64,000 nt of DNA, from the NCBI RefSeq assembly GCF_014306625.1, contig NZ_JACRYL010000002.1:1-64000 (forward strand), given 5' to 3'. A model generated the notes under the pieces. The model had not been told where the DNA came from. It saw only the letters and a program-made list of their open reading frames with translations, and made no database searches. Of the stretch, positions 26,521-37,018 are shown one piece after another. The DNA is from Pedobacter fastidiosus (GTDB lineage: Bacteria > Bacteroidota > Bacteroidia > Sphingobacteriales > Sphingobacteriaceae). Position 1 is the first letter of the stretch; each line of letters opens with the position of its first letter. A program made the position numbers and the translations under genes.

Positions 26521-27192
26521 ATGATGAAATTATCAATTTTAGTCCTTCTATTATCATGCTCCTCATTAACTATAACGTTTGCTCAAGATAAAGCCGCAGA
26601 AGAAAAGCTGGCATATATTAAGGTAATTACCGAACGTTCTGATAAGATTGTTGCGAAGATTGGATTAACGAATGAGAAGAAAATAGAGAAAGTAAGAAAC
26701 ATCATCAGAGATCAATACAGCAATTTAAACGATATTTATGCTAATCGCGATTTAAAGATTAAAGATCTTAAAGAAAAAAATGCCTCCAATAAAGTAGAAA
26801 GAGATTCTGCGCTTGCAAAAGCAAACCGTTTGGTAGAAGCCGATTTGGCTAAACTCCATAAAAAATACATCAGCAAATTAACTGCTCAATTAACTAATGA
26901 GCAAGTGGACTTGGTTAAAAACGGCATGACTTACAATATTCTTCCAATTACTTATAAAGCATATCAAGAAGAAATTTTAACCTTAACCGAAGATCAGAAA
27001 AAGCAAATTATGGTTTGGCTAATCGAGGCCAGAGAGCATGCTATAGATGCTGAATCATCAGATAAAAAACATGCTTGGTTTGGCAAATACAAAGGAAGAA
27101 TTAATAATTATTTATCAGCTCAGGGTTACGACTTAAAAAAAGAAGGAATAGAATGGGAAAAGCGAAGAAAAGCCGGGGCACAGGCTAACTAA
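26521..27192 (+). CDS. DUF3826 secreted protein (copy 1)
   Basis: The 223-residue protein has a signal peptide ending 'TITFAQD'. It is all-helical and Lys/Glu-rich, and belongs to the DUF3826 family seen in Bacteroidetes pectin loci. Its core is 'LTAQLTNEQVDLVKNGMTYN...YQEEILTLTEDQKKQIMVWLIEAREHAIDA' (two stretches near residues 118-185). A paralogue with the same pattern is at 59429. The LT-x-EQ helical repeats recall Spy/CpxP-type periplasmic helix proteins, but that is only an impression. No catalytic residues can be named. It lies between the isomerase-like gene and SusC, 34 bp ahead of the latter. Confidence 0.65.
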   Translation: MMKLSILVLLLSCSSLTITFAQDKAAEEKLAYIKVITERSDKIVAKIGLTNEKKIEKVRNIIRDQYSNLNDIYANRDLKIKDLKEKNASNKVERDSALAKANRLVEADLAKLHKKYISKLTAQLTNEQVDLVKNGMTYNILPITYKAYQEEILTLTEDQKKQIMVWLIEAREHAIDAESSDKKHAWFGKYKGRINNYLSAQGYDLKKEGIEWEKRRKAGAQAN

Positions 27193-27226
27193 AAAACACT
27201 AATCAGATAAACTAACCAAATAAATT

Positions 27227-30200
27227 ATGAATTTTAAATTTTTACGCTTCTCATGGGCGTTAATGGTCATGCTATTTGCTTTTTTTGCGGTTTCTGCACA
27301 ACAGAGACAAATAAAAGGTAGAGTAGTAGATAAAAAAGACGGCCAGCCTATCCCTGGTGCCAGTGTTGGCATTCGGGGAAAAACCAACAATGTAGGCACC
27401 AATGATAAGGGCGAGTTTGCATTAGTTGCAGATCCATCAACCGATGCGCTTGTATTTACTTATGTGGGTTACGTAAGGCAGGTAATTGTACTGGAAGGTA
27501 AAACCACGCTTGAGGTAAACCTTGTAGAAGATTCTAACGGACTCGATGAAGTTATTGTTGTAGGTTATGGAACCAAAAAGAAATCAGAAATTTTAGGTTC
27601 GGTTGCCAATATCAAGGCAGAGGAAATCCAAGACTTACCTGTTGCCAATATTGCTGCAGCGCTTAGAAACAGACTTCCGGGCGTGGGCGTAAATACCGTA
27701 TCAGGTAAACCAGGATCATCCATTACCTTAAACATTCGTAATTCTACCTCTTCGGAGCAATCTCAGTTATACGGAGTTACCTCAGAGCCTTTGTATGTAA
27801 TTGATGGTATAACGGTTACTAGAGATGAATTTGATAATATCGATATCTCTATGGTAGAAGATATTTCATTTCTAAAAGATGCATCTGCAGCCATATATGG
27901 TGCTTCTGGAGCCAAGGGTGTAGTTTTAGTAACTACAAAAAGAGGAAAATTAGGCAAACCTAAAATTAGTTATACAGGTTACGCTGGTTTTCAAGATAAT
28001 ACCAGTGAGGTTAAAATGCTTAGCGCATTTGAGCACGCAACTTTATTAAACGATGCGAACAAAATTAAAAATGCACCTACTTCTTCATTATTTTCAGATG
28101 CAGATTTGGAGGTTTTAAAAAATAACCCAAATAAAAGCTGGTTTGAGGAACTTTGGAAAGTTGCTTCAACAAACAGACATAATATTAATATTTCTGGTGG
28201 TTCTGATGCCATTACTTTCTTCGCCGGAGGAAATTATTATAACGAAACCGGTAACTATGGAGGTATTACCTATAATAAATATGCTTTTCGTTCTGGTATG
28301 AATGCTAAAATTTTGCCAGGTTTAACGGCAGATGTTACTTTAAATACCGATTTTAACAAGAAAAATAGCGATACCTATAAAAATGGTGGCGAGAATGATC
28401 AGGCCTTTTTTCAGCAGTTGATTACCACTCCATTATGGGTGCCAATTCAAATTGATGGGAAGCCGGTTAATTATAACGGAAACACAAATCCGCTGGCTGT
28501 TATAAATTCGGGAAATAATATTTTCACTAAATCTCAAGGTTTAAATATTAATGCAGCCTTAAACTATACTCCAAGTTTTATTAAAGGCTTAACTGCGAGT
28601 GTTCGCTTTGGTAAAAACAACCGCAGCGGTAGTAGTGGCCAATATATTCCACCTTACACTACCTACAACTTTAAAATGACAGGCCAAAACGGGCTTTTGT
28701 ACACCAATGAATCTACTGCAACAATAACCGCAGTTGGGTTAGCAAATACCCTTTTATTAAAAGGAAACGACTCTGGTTCTAGCTACCAAGCCATTGGTTC
28801 ATTAAATTATAGTCGCCAATTTGGCAAACACTCTGTAAGTGCTTTGGCGGCTTTCGATCAGTCTGAAAATAACAGCGAATCACTTTCTGTTTATTGGAGA
28901 AATCAGGTTTTACCTAATGTTAAGGAATATTGGGGGTTCGATCAATCTACTTTTACAATGCAGGAGAATACCTTTGGTGAGGCTGTTCAAAGATCTTATA
29001 TTACGCGTTTTAATTATGATTACGACAAAAAATATTTGCTAGAAGCAATCGGTAGGTTTGATGCTTCATCAAATTTTGCGCCTGGTAACCGATGGGGTCT
29101 ATTCCCAAGTTTGGGTTTAGGCTGGGTAATTAGTCAAGAAACTTTTTTTAAGGAAAATGTAAAATTCGTAAACAACTTAAAGGTTCGTGCCAATTATGGT
29201 TTGGTAGGGGAAAGCCGTGTTGATGCAAGGTTATGGCAATCTCGCTATAAAGTTGATCCTAACGGTTATTCATACAATGAAGTGCTTTATGGCGGTATAA
29301 ATCCATCAATATTGCCAAATCCAGATATCACCTGGGAAAAATCGAGAACAATGAACTTAGGGTTAGATGCAACCTTATTTAACAACAAACTTAACATCAC
29401 CTACGAGTTTTATCACAGGTATTCTTACGATATGTTTGATAAGGGAAACAATGAAAACTTCCCTATGTATGCTGGTTTCGAAGCTCCAATTGTTAATTAT
29501 CAAGAAAGAACTGCTTGGGGGCATGAAATTTCGATGGGTTACCGTACTAAATTTGGCAAAGATTGGGGCTTATCTACAGATGTTATGTTTGGGTTTAGCA
29601 ACAGCCGAATCGACAGAATGTTCTACAATGAATTTCAGCTGTGGGATACAACGTATCCAGATTTAAAATATCAAGTAGGTACAAACCCAAACATTTATAA
29701 TTCTTCCAACTACGGGCTTATTTCTAAAGGAATGTTAAGAACGCAAGGAGAGGTTGATGCCTTGCTAAATAAATATCCAACCTATACAATCAATGGTTCT
29801 GTGCCACAGGTGGGTTGGCTATATTATGAGGATATCAATGGAGATGGTAAAATCACCGAAAAAGATCAAACGATTATGTATAAATCTCTAAATTCTTTTG
29901 GGATGGGCTTTAACGTTGGGGTTACTTACAAATCATTTAGTTTAAATACCAATTTTGTTACTCGTTTTGGTGGCAAAGCATTCTTCGATACTAAATCTAA
30001 AGCACCGGCAAGTACAACAGTTAACGTACCTGCCTATTGGAAAGATCACTGGACACCAGACAACACAAGCGCAGAGTTTCCGCGTTTTGATGATCCATCT
30101 ATCGCCGCAGGCTGGAATTCTACATTTTGGGCAAGAAGCGGTACAATGATTAGAATAAACAATATGACGCTTACTTATAAAATGCCTAAGAGTTTTATGA

Positions 30201-30355
30201 ATAAGTTAGGTATAGCAGATTCGAGATTTGTATTAACGGGAAACAATTTGTGGACAATTGTTAATCCATTAGATTATAAAGATCCGTATTCATCAACAAT
30301 ATATGATTATCCAACGCTGAGAACAATTTCAGTAGGTATCAATGTAAGCCTGTAA
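27227..30355 (+). CDS. SusC-like TonB-dependent outer-membrane transporter (copy 1)
   Basis: The 1042-residue protein has a signal peptide ending 'FFAVSAQQ' and an N-terminal carboxypeptidase-regulatory-like domain ('IKGRVVDKKDGQPIPGASV'). A TonB box region 'DEVIVVGYGTKKK' lies near residue 105. The plug domain has 'ALRNRLPGVGV' and 'LYVIDGI', and a ~22-strand barrel ends 'ISVGINVSL'. It imports oligosaccharides across the outer membrane using TonB energy. SusD follows after 27 bp, making a standard SusCD complex. The frame is intact, unlike the second copy at 33735. The leader ACTAACCAAATAA just before the ATG recurs before the second SusC. Confidence 0.95.
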   Translation: MNFKFLRFSWALMVMLFAFFAVSAQQRQIKGRVVDKKDGQPIPGASVGIRGKTNNVGTNDKGEFALVADPSTDALVFTYVGYVRQVIVLEGKTTLEVNLVEDSNGLDEVIVVGYGTKKKSEILGSVANIKAEEIQDLPVANIAAALRNRLPGVGVNTVSGKPGSSITLNIRNSTSSEQSQLYGVTSEPLYVIDGITVTRDEFDNIDISMVEDISFLKDASAAIYGASGAKGVVLVTTKRGKLGKPKISYTGYAGFQDNTSEVKMLSAFEHATLLNDANKIKNAPTSSLFSDADLEVLKNNPNKSWFEELWKVASTNRHNINISGGSDAITFFAGGNYYNETGNYGGITYNKYAFRSGMNAKILPGLTADVTLNTDFNKKNSDTYKNGGENDQAFFQQLITTPLWVPIQIDGKPVNYNGNTNPLAVINSGNNIFTKSQGLNINAALNYTPSFIKGLTASVRFGKNNRSGSSGQYIPPYTTYNFKMTGQNGLLYTNESTATITAVGLANTLLLKGNDSGSSYQAIGSLNYSRQFGKHSVSALAAFDQSENNSESLSVYWRNQVLPNVKEYWGFDQSTFTMQENTFGEAVQRSYITRFNYDYDKKYLLEAIGRFDASSNFAPGNRWGLFPSLGLGWVISQETFFKENVKFVNNLKVRANYGLVGESRVDARLWQSRYKVDPNGYSYNEVLYGGINPSILPNPDITWEKSRTMNLGLDATLFNNKLNITYEFYHRYSYDMFDKGNNENFPMYAGFEAPIVNYQERTAWGHEISMGYRTKFGKDWGLSTDVMFGFSNSRIDRMFYNEFQLWDTTYPDLKYQVGTNPNIYNSSNYGLISKGMLRTQGEVDALLNKYPTYTINGSVPQVGWLYYEDINGDGKITEKDQTIMYKSLNSFGMGFNVGVTYKSFSLNTNFVTRFGGKAFFDTKSKAPASTTVNVPAYWKDHWTPDNTSAEFPRFDDPSIAAGWNSTFWARSGTMIRINNMTLTYKMPKSFMNKLGIADSRFVLTGNNLWTIVNPLDYKDPYSSTIYDYPTLRTISVGINVSL

Positions 30356-30382
30356 TGGTATTTAACTTAAATCAAGCTAAAA

Positions 30383-32218
30383 ATGAATTTTAAAACTAAA
30401 TCAGTATTGGTAATCGGAATGATGTCAATGCTCCTTATATTTTTTTCGTCCTGCAAAAAAGACTTCTTCGATTTAGAAGATCGAAACGGAATGGACTCAC
30501 GCATTTGGGATAACGAAGGTTCTATCCAGTTTCTTTTAAACGATACCTACGATGTTACGATGCCAGATTACCCTTATGAAATAACTGCCGATAATGTAAT
30601 TTATGCCAGCGATGAAGATAAATTTTCATCTTCGGAAGCTATTATGCGTAAGGCCATTGGTGTAAACGGCATATTAACCTCAAATGACGTAAAGTTTATT
30701 GCTACAAAGTATCAAGGCAATAAAGGTGATAATAGATATTTCGATATATCTCGCTGCAACACAGCCTTAAAGGAAATCCCTAATGGAACACTTTCGCAAC
30801 TTTCAAAAGATAAACTAAGAGGCCAATTCTTTGCGCTAAGAGCTTTTAGCTATTTTCAGTTAACAAGGCTTTATGGTGGTGTACCATTGGTTTTAGAACC
30901 TCAAGACCCTGATAATATAAAACTTTCTGGACGTGCAAAAGCTTCAGAATGTTTTCAGGCTATTGTTAACGATTTGGATTCTGCAATGAAGTTACTTAAC
31001 GGCGTAACTTGGGTAGATGCTACTGAAAGAGGTAAGTTTACTCGCCAAGCAGCAGCGGCACTTAAAGCAAGAGCACTGTTGTATTGGGCAAGTCCACAGT
31101 TTAATCCATTAAATAATCCAGCTCACCCATTTGATCAAACCAGATGGCAAAAAGCCTACGATGCAAATAAACAAGCTTATGATATTTGTAAAGCAGCAGG
31201 CGCATCACTATTGCCAAACTATTCTGATATCTTCCTTAAAGAAGGAACAGCAAATCCTGAAGCTATTATTGTACGTTCTTATTCAAGTAAATTATCAAAA
31301 AGAGGCCAAAATGTAGAGCAGAAAAGTAGACCAACCGAAGAAGGGGGAAATGCATCGGCCTTTACACCAACACTGCAACTTGTAAACGCTTATACAATGA
31401 AGGATGGAGTACCTGTTGGTCAGCCGAGTTCACTTACCTACGATCCTGTTATTTTTTGGGTAAATCGCGATCCACGTTTAGATGCTACAATTGCTTACAA
31501 TGGCAGTACCTGGAAATTAAGTGGATCAGCATCTAGAAAACAATGGAGCTATAATGGAGGAATTACCGAAGCATCTCCACAAGGTTTCTACCTAAAAAAA
31601 TTCTGCGACCCTGATTTAGCCAAAGGATCTGTTATTAATGCGAATGATTTCGGTGGAAATGGTTTAGACTGGGTAGAATTACGTTTTGCTGAAGTAATTA
31701 TGAATTATGCAGAATGCGCAAACGAAATTGGAAACCTGCAAGAAGCGAAAGATTTAATTAAATTAATTAGAGTGAGAGCAGGCATACTGCCGGGTACTAA
31801 AAACTACGGTTTGGATTTAGCCACTTCTAAAGAGCTTATGCGTGATTTAATTTTGAACGAACGTATGGTAGAATTCTCTTTCGAAGGCAAAAGATCATTC
31901 GATTTAAGAAGAACACGTCGTTATCATTTGTTAAGTGGCCAAATGCAAACCGTTCAATGGACCATCAAGTCTACAGCTTTAAAAACAGAGCTGGAAGCGG
32001 TTGGTACAAATGGCATTCGTTTTAGAGAAGGCATAAATGTTAATGATCGCACTACTTTTGATAAATACTTTACATTATCTAATGTAAATCTGGGTGCTAC
32101 TGGTTTTGGTGTATTGGATACTTATTATTTCTATGCTTTACCATCAACCTTTATGAATTCCAGTCCTTTATTAGATCAAACCATCGGATGGGATGGTGGC
32201 ACCTTTGATCCATTGTAA
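30383..32218 (+). CDS. SusD/RagB-like outer-membrane lipoprotein (copy 1)
   Basis: The 611-residue protein has a lipobox ending 'IFFSSCKK'. The SusD helical core is visible: 'NTALKEIP', 'RGQFFALRAFSYFQLTRLYGGVPLVLEP' (TPR-like region), 'AAALKARALLYWASPQFNP', and the C-terminal 'LILNERMVEFSFEGKRSFDLRRTRRYHLL'. It is the surface glycan-binding lid of the SusC transporter encoded just upstream. It ends with the usual 'GGTFDPL'. The ligand cannot be deduced, but the locus suggests a pectin-derived oligosaccharide. Confidence 0.95.
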   Translation: MNFKTKSVLVIGMMSMLLIFFSSCKKDFFDLEDRNGMDSRIWDNEGSIQFLLNDTYDVTMPDYPYEITADNVIYASDEDKFSSSEAIMRKAIGVNGILTSNDVKFIATKYQGNKGDNRYFDISRCNTALKEIPNGTLSQLSKDKLRGQFFALRAFSYFQLTRLYGGVPLVLEPQDPDNIKLSGRAKASECFQAIVNDLDSAMKLLNGVTWVDATERGKFTRQAAAALKARALLYWASPQFNPLNNPAHPFDQTRWQKAYDANKQAYDICKAAGASLLPNYSDIFLKEGTANPEAIIVRSYSSKLSKRGQNVEQKSRPTEEGGNASAFTPTLQLVNAYTMKDGVPVGQPSSLTYDPVIFWVNRDPRLDATIAYNGSTWKLSGSASRKQWSYNGGITEASPQGFYLKKFCDPDLAKGSVINANDFGGNGLDWVELRFAEVIMNYAECANEIGNLQEAKDLIKLIRVRAGILPGTKNYGLDLATSKELMRDLILNERMVEFSFEGKRSFDLRRTRRYHLLSGQMQTVQWTIKSTALKTELEAVGTNGIRFREGINVNDRTTFDKYFTLSNVNLGATGFGVLDTYYFYALPSTFMNSSPLLDQTIGWDGGTFDPL

Positions 32219-32247
32219 CCACATATTCACTATTAAATAAATTCAAA

Positions 32248-33186
32248 ATGAAAAGAAATTTAAAATATGTAGGCCTATTGTGCATGATGGTATGCCTTTT
32301 TATCGCTTGCAAAAAAGAAACAACTAATATATTTAATATGTTTTCTGATTTGACCGTTACCTATTCAGCCAAGAGTCCTTATGCAGTAACCGATTATAAA
32401 GATGTAAATGTGGGCGATAGTGTGTATTTGGAGTATACAATAGAATCATCAAAAACAGATATGTATGTTGCCTGTATTTTTGAAACTTCCTCTGCCATAC
32501 CTACAAAAATTGCATTGGATGATACGCAGAGAAAGAAATATACCGGTGTAGTAAAATTAAAAATGGATACACGCGTTGGTAAAATTTCGTATAGAATATG
32601 GGCTTTAGATAAGGGCGGTATTTATTTAGGGGATGGTTATAAAACAATTACTTTGAACGTACTTCCTGACTACAAGTATTGGGCTCAAAGAGAAATCTTT
32701 ATTCCTGATTCTATCGGCAAAGCTTCAAATTCTTACATTTCCTTAACTGATGGACAGCTTTTTAGTTACGCAAATGGTAAAAGTAATACCGATAAAATTG
32801 ATTTAGGCATTTATCGAGTACCAGCAACCGGTGCAACCAGTGCCAATGGTTACTTTTATAATGTTTACGCTCTAGATGCTAATCCACTTCCATTTACTGC
32901 TTATGATATTAGTACATGGACAAATAAAAGAGCAACTTTAATGGCTGCTCCGAAAACAGGGCAGGCATCAGCATTTTTAAATTTAAGAACCGGAGCTCAG
33001 ATTTTAACAGCAGGAAAAAGTGCTAAGCCCACAGTGAAAGCCATAACAACTGGATTAATTGCCGGAAGCTTATTTTACTTCTTAACTCCAGAAGGTAAGT
33101 ATGGTGCATTTTACGTAAACTCTATTTCCAGCAATAATTCATCAAGAGGTGTTTTTATGAATGTTGATGTGAAAATTCAAAATTAA
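32248..33186 (+). CDS. Surface lipoprotein after SusD (possible glycan-binding protein)
   Basis: The 312-residue protein has a lipobox ending 'LFIACKKE'. Residues ~30-140 look like an immunoglobulin/PKD-like beta domain ('VNVGDSVYLEYTIESSKTDMY'), and the remainder is a second all-beta region. I do not recognise a named family with confidence. The position after SusCD, the lipoprotein signal and the beta-sandwich character match surface glycan-binding proteins (SusE/F or SGBP type). No catalytic motif is seen. It is the last gene before a strong terminator. Confidence 0.6.
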   Translation: MKRNLKYVGLLCMMVCLFIACKKETTNIFNMFSDLTVTYSAKSPYAVTDYKDVNVGDSVYLEYTIESSKTDMYVACIFETSSAIPTKIALDDTQRKKYTGVVKLKMDTRVGKISYRIWALDKGGIYLGDGYKTITLNVLPDYKYWAQREIFIPDSIGKASNSYISLTDGQLFSYANGKSNTDKIDLGIYRVPATGATSANGYFYNVYALDANPLPFTAYDISTWTNKRATLMAAPKTGQASAFLNLRTGAQILTAGKSAKPTVKAITTGLIAGSLFYFLTPEGKYGAFYVNSISSNNSSRGVFMNVDVKIQN

Positions 33187-33240
33187 AAATCTTAGCTTGA
33201 GTAAAAGAGAATAAGTTAGATTTTAAATTCATAATTACTT

Positions 33241-33276
33241 AAACGAGGCATTGAAAAATGCCTCGTTTTTTGTTTT
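33241..33276 (+). terminator. Rho-independent terminator after the first SusCD operon
   Basis: A 12-bp stem (AAACGAGGCATT / AATGCCTCGTTT) with a 4-nt loop is followed by a T run at 33265-33271. It starts 54 bp after the lipoprotein stop. Confidence 0.9.
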
Positions 33277-33289
33277 AAAAATTCACCTA

Positions 33290-33520
33290 TTTTTTTATTT
33301 AAGAATGTTCTATTTATATATGAATTTATTTGTACCTTGTTTCATTGTTTTCAAATTATCAGTTGATTTGCTGTAAAACTATATTGGTTTAGATAATATC
33401 GTACAATAGCTAGCCAAAATTATAGAATAAAGCACCGTGATTTGATTGCAATTTTGAATTGTAATATACTTTCTAACCAAAAAAAATTACTGAAATCAAA
33501 ACTATAGATGAGCCGAAATT
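33290..33520 (+). promoter_or_regulatory. Promoter/leader of the second SusCD operon, matched to the pectate-lyase leader
   Basis: Three blocks match the region before the pectate lyase genes in the same order. They are a TTTATTTAAGAATGTT block at ~33294-33309, GTACAATAGCTAG at 33401-33413 (exact), and TAATATACTTTCTAACCAAA from 33462 (exact over 21 bp). The last two are 48 bp apart here and 48 bp apart in the other copy. A further ATGAGCC match follows. The -7 element may be the TATACTTTC part. The rest of the gap up to 33734 shows nothing else. Confidence 0.65.
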
Positions 33521-33734
33521 TTCGATTCCATATAATGGAGTTTTTCTAAAATGAATTTTTGATTAACAATCTCGCCATTTCAAAAGAAATCAAATAAAAA
33601 AACTTAATACTTTTTAGCAGTCAGAATTAGAGGGAAATAATTGCGATTTTAAATATCGAGCAGATTAAAATCTGATTTACTTAATATTTGATTCAACTAT
33701 TAGAGAGGATTAAAAAACTAACCAAATAATAAAT

Positions 33735-36700
33735 ATGAACTTAAAATTTTTACGCAAAATTTCATTGTCTTTGCTGGTCATGTTACTGGTAAGTACAGTA
33801 CTCTTTGCTCAAGACCGGAAGGTTACGGGTAAGGTTGTAGATCAATCAGACGGAACGGGAATTCCCGGCGTTAACGTAAGCTTAAAAGGAATTCCGAGCA
33901 ACGTAAGTACCAATGCCGATGGGGTTTTTACCATTCAGGTAAAATCCAATACCGATGTTTTGGTGTTTTCATACATCGGCTATGTTAGGCAGCAGGTTAC
34001 CGTTGGAACACAATCCAACATCAACGTAAAATTGGTTTCAGACAACAAAAACCTCGATGATGTAGTTATTGTGGGTTATGGTACACAAAAGAAGGGCTCA
34101 TTAACGGGATCAATCTCTACTATAGAATTGAAAAAAGTTGAAGACATTCCAGCACTGAACTTAACTTCGGCACTAAGAGGAACTGCACCAGGACTAAGTG
34201 TTTCTGGCGGTTCGCAACGCCCGGGACAAGGCACAACAATTACCATTAGAAACCCAGTTGCATTTGCTAAAGACGGTGGCCAGGGAACAAATCCTTTATT
34301 CGTAATCGATGATATTATTAGAACTCAAGCAGATTTCGACGCGTTGGATATTAACGAGGTTGAAAGTGCTACAGTTTTAAAAGATGCTGAAGCAGCCATT
34401 TATGGTGTTCAAGGTGCAAATGGCGTAATTATCGTTCGTACAAAAAGAGGGAAACAAGGTGCTCCGAAAATAAATTTCAGCACATCTTTGGGTACTTCAA
34501 ACGCTACTATTTTGCCCAAAATGATGAATTCTTCTCAGTTGGGTAATTTTTTAAATGATTATACTCAAGCTTCGGCTTACATACAAACTATTCCGGGTAC
34601 GCCTGTTAACAATTACTATAATGCGGATGGTTTCTTAGTTACAGGTGCAACAGGAGCTATTGCCTCTACAAGAAACCCAGTTTGGTACACGCCAGATGAA
34701 TTGGCTTACTTTGCCGATCATAGCCATAATTATTTAGAAGAAGCATTTAATACGGCTTACGTTTTTCGCTCTGCATTAAATGTTAGCGGTGGAAATGATA
34801 AAGTAATCTATTTCTTAGGTGGCGATTATGTAAATCAAAACAGTAATTTCAAGGGTATTAATTCTTATAAATATGGTTTAAGAGCAAGTGTAGAAGCTAA
34901 GCCCGCTAAAGGATTAACAACATCATTAGCCTTAAATACAAACATTAATTACAGCAGAAGTTATTGGTACAAATTAACCAGCACATCAGAAAGTTTAGAT
35001 AACGATGCTGCATCCTTACAGAATATTCAGCCTTGGCAGGAATATTTTATTGATGGGAATCCTGTTGTAATAGGTGGGAGTAATACTGGAGGTAACGATA
35101 ACATCAACTTCTTCCAAATTCAGAATTCTAATAATTATACTGGTGGCTCAAGTACATCAACCAATATTTTGGGTAAAATTACTTACGAAATTCCTGGCAT
35201 AAAAGGCTTAACCGCTACAGGAACAATGAATAAAAACTTAAATAGCGCTAACAATAAACAATTCGGAACAACCTTTACTTATTATAAATATGCAGGAACA
35301 GGTGCAAATGCTCATATTCCTGGAGGAACGCTTTTAGCAACCTATAAAGTAATTAATGGCGACAAAGTACGTTTAACCCCTACATTTGCAAATAGTTATC
35401 AGTTAGATGCAGGTTTAAACTACGACCGTTCATTCGGTAAACACAACATCAGCGCCGTAGCACTTTTTGAACAAAGAGAAACGAATAGCGAAGGTGTTGC
35501 TGCAGAATCTACAGGTGTAGTTACTGGTGGTTTAGATTATCAAACCTTTACAACTGGTGCGCAAAGTTCTTCACAATCTTCTATGGTTAGCCAATTTGGT
35601 TTTCAATCTTTTATCTCGCGTTTAAATTATGATTACGATAACAAATATCTAGTTCAATTAATTTATCGTGCGGATGGAAGCTCGAGATTTGCACCTGGGC
35701 GTAACTGGGGTAGTTTTCCAGCAGTATCTGCTGGTTGGGTTGCTTCGAAAGAATCCTTCATAGCAGATAATTTCAAATGGGTTGATCTTTTAAAATTTAG
35801 AGTTTCTGTCGGATTAACTGGTACAGATAATACAAGACCTTATCAATATCAAGCAAATTATAACTTAGGTACTGGAACAAGCGGTGGTGCAGTATTTAAT
35901 GAAGGGGATAGAGGAATCGCCATCAGACCAAACGTGGCCATCCCTAATGAGTTTGTAACATGGGATCATGTTTTAAAAACCAATTACGGCGTGGATATGG
36001 CTTTCTTAAAAAATCGCTTATCGTTCTCTGGCGAATACTACTGGAACAAAGGTTACGATTTATTAACCACGCTAAGTTCTTCAGTACCAGCAACAATTGG
36101 CGGTACTGTGCCAACAGAAAATTACAGTAGAGTAAATATGTTCGGTTACGAATTTTCACTAGGATGGAGAGATCATATCGGTAAGGATTTTACATACAGC
36201 TTTAGTCCTTTTTATACTTGGATGGATAATAAGAACATTAAAATCGATGTATCATCAGGTATCGCCGGAACCGTTCAAGATTTATCTGGTCAATCTAGCG
36301 ATGCAGGCGTATTGGGCTATAGATCTTTAGGCATCATCAGAACTCAGGCAGATGCCGATGCACTAATTGCGCAACGTGCTGCTGCTGCTGGTGGAGCACA
36401 AAATGTTAAAATATTTGGTCAGGCGTTACAACCAGGTATGATTAATTATGAAGATGTAAACGGTGATGGTATCATCTCTACTGATACAAAAGATCAATCT
36501 TACATCACTAAAAGACAGAGCAATCACAATAGTTTAGGATTAAATTTTAGTGTTGGCTATAAAGGTTTCAACATGAATGTAATCATGGGCATGTCTTGGG
36601 GAGGTTGGACAGCAATTGATGGTTTATAACCTGCAAATCAATCTAGTGCGGCAACTGGCGCATCAATTTACGATAACCGAGCAGTATATTGGGTAGATCA

Positions 36701-37007
36701 TTGGACACCAACCAACACTGGTGCTACTTATCCTAATCCTTTCTTCAGAAGTAATTTTGAAGTTACCTCAGATTTTTGGTTGGTTCGTGCAACGAGTTTT
36801 AACGTAACAAGTCTTAACTTAAGCTATACCATCCCAACTACTTGGGTGAATAAAGTTGGTATTGCCAGTGCGAGAGTTTACGCGGTTGCTACAAATCCTA
36901 TTCAATTTATTAATCCTTTTCCAGATGGTTATAGAGATTTGGCAACTTCTTTATACACGTACCCAACACTTAAAACTTGGTCTTTTGGTTTAAATATTGG
37001 ATTTTAA
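33735..37007 (+). pseudogene. SusC-like TonB-dependent transporter (copy 2), interrupted by an in-frame TAA
   Basis: Signal peptide, carboxypeptidase-regulatory-like domain ('VTGKVVDQSDGTGIPGVNV'), TonB box region 'DDVVIVGYGTQKK', plug and barrel are all present. Residue 965 is a TAA codon at 36627-36629, after 'GGWTAIDGL'. The same frame then stays open for 125 more codons with unmistakable SusC C-terminal sequence ('VYWVDHWTPTNTGATYP', 'FWLVRATSFNVTSLNLSYTIP', final 'FGLNIGF'). The full gene would encode 1090 residues. The truncated product lacks the last barrel strands and the C-terminal Phe used for outer-membrane assembly, so it should not form a pore. It is a point nonsense mutation, a sequencing error, or readthrough. 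SusD follows after 11 bp. Confidence 0.85.
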
Positions 37008-37018
37008 CATTTATCGAC

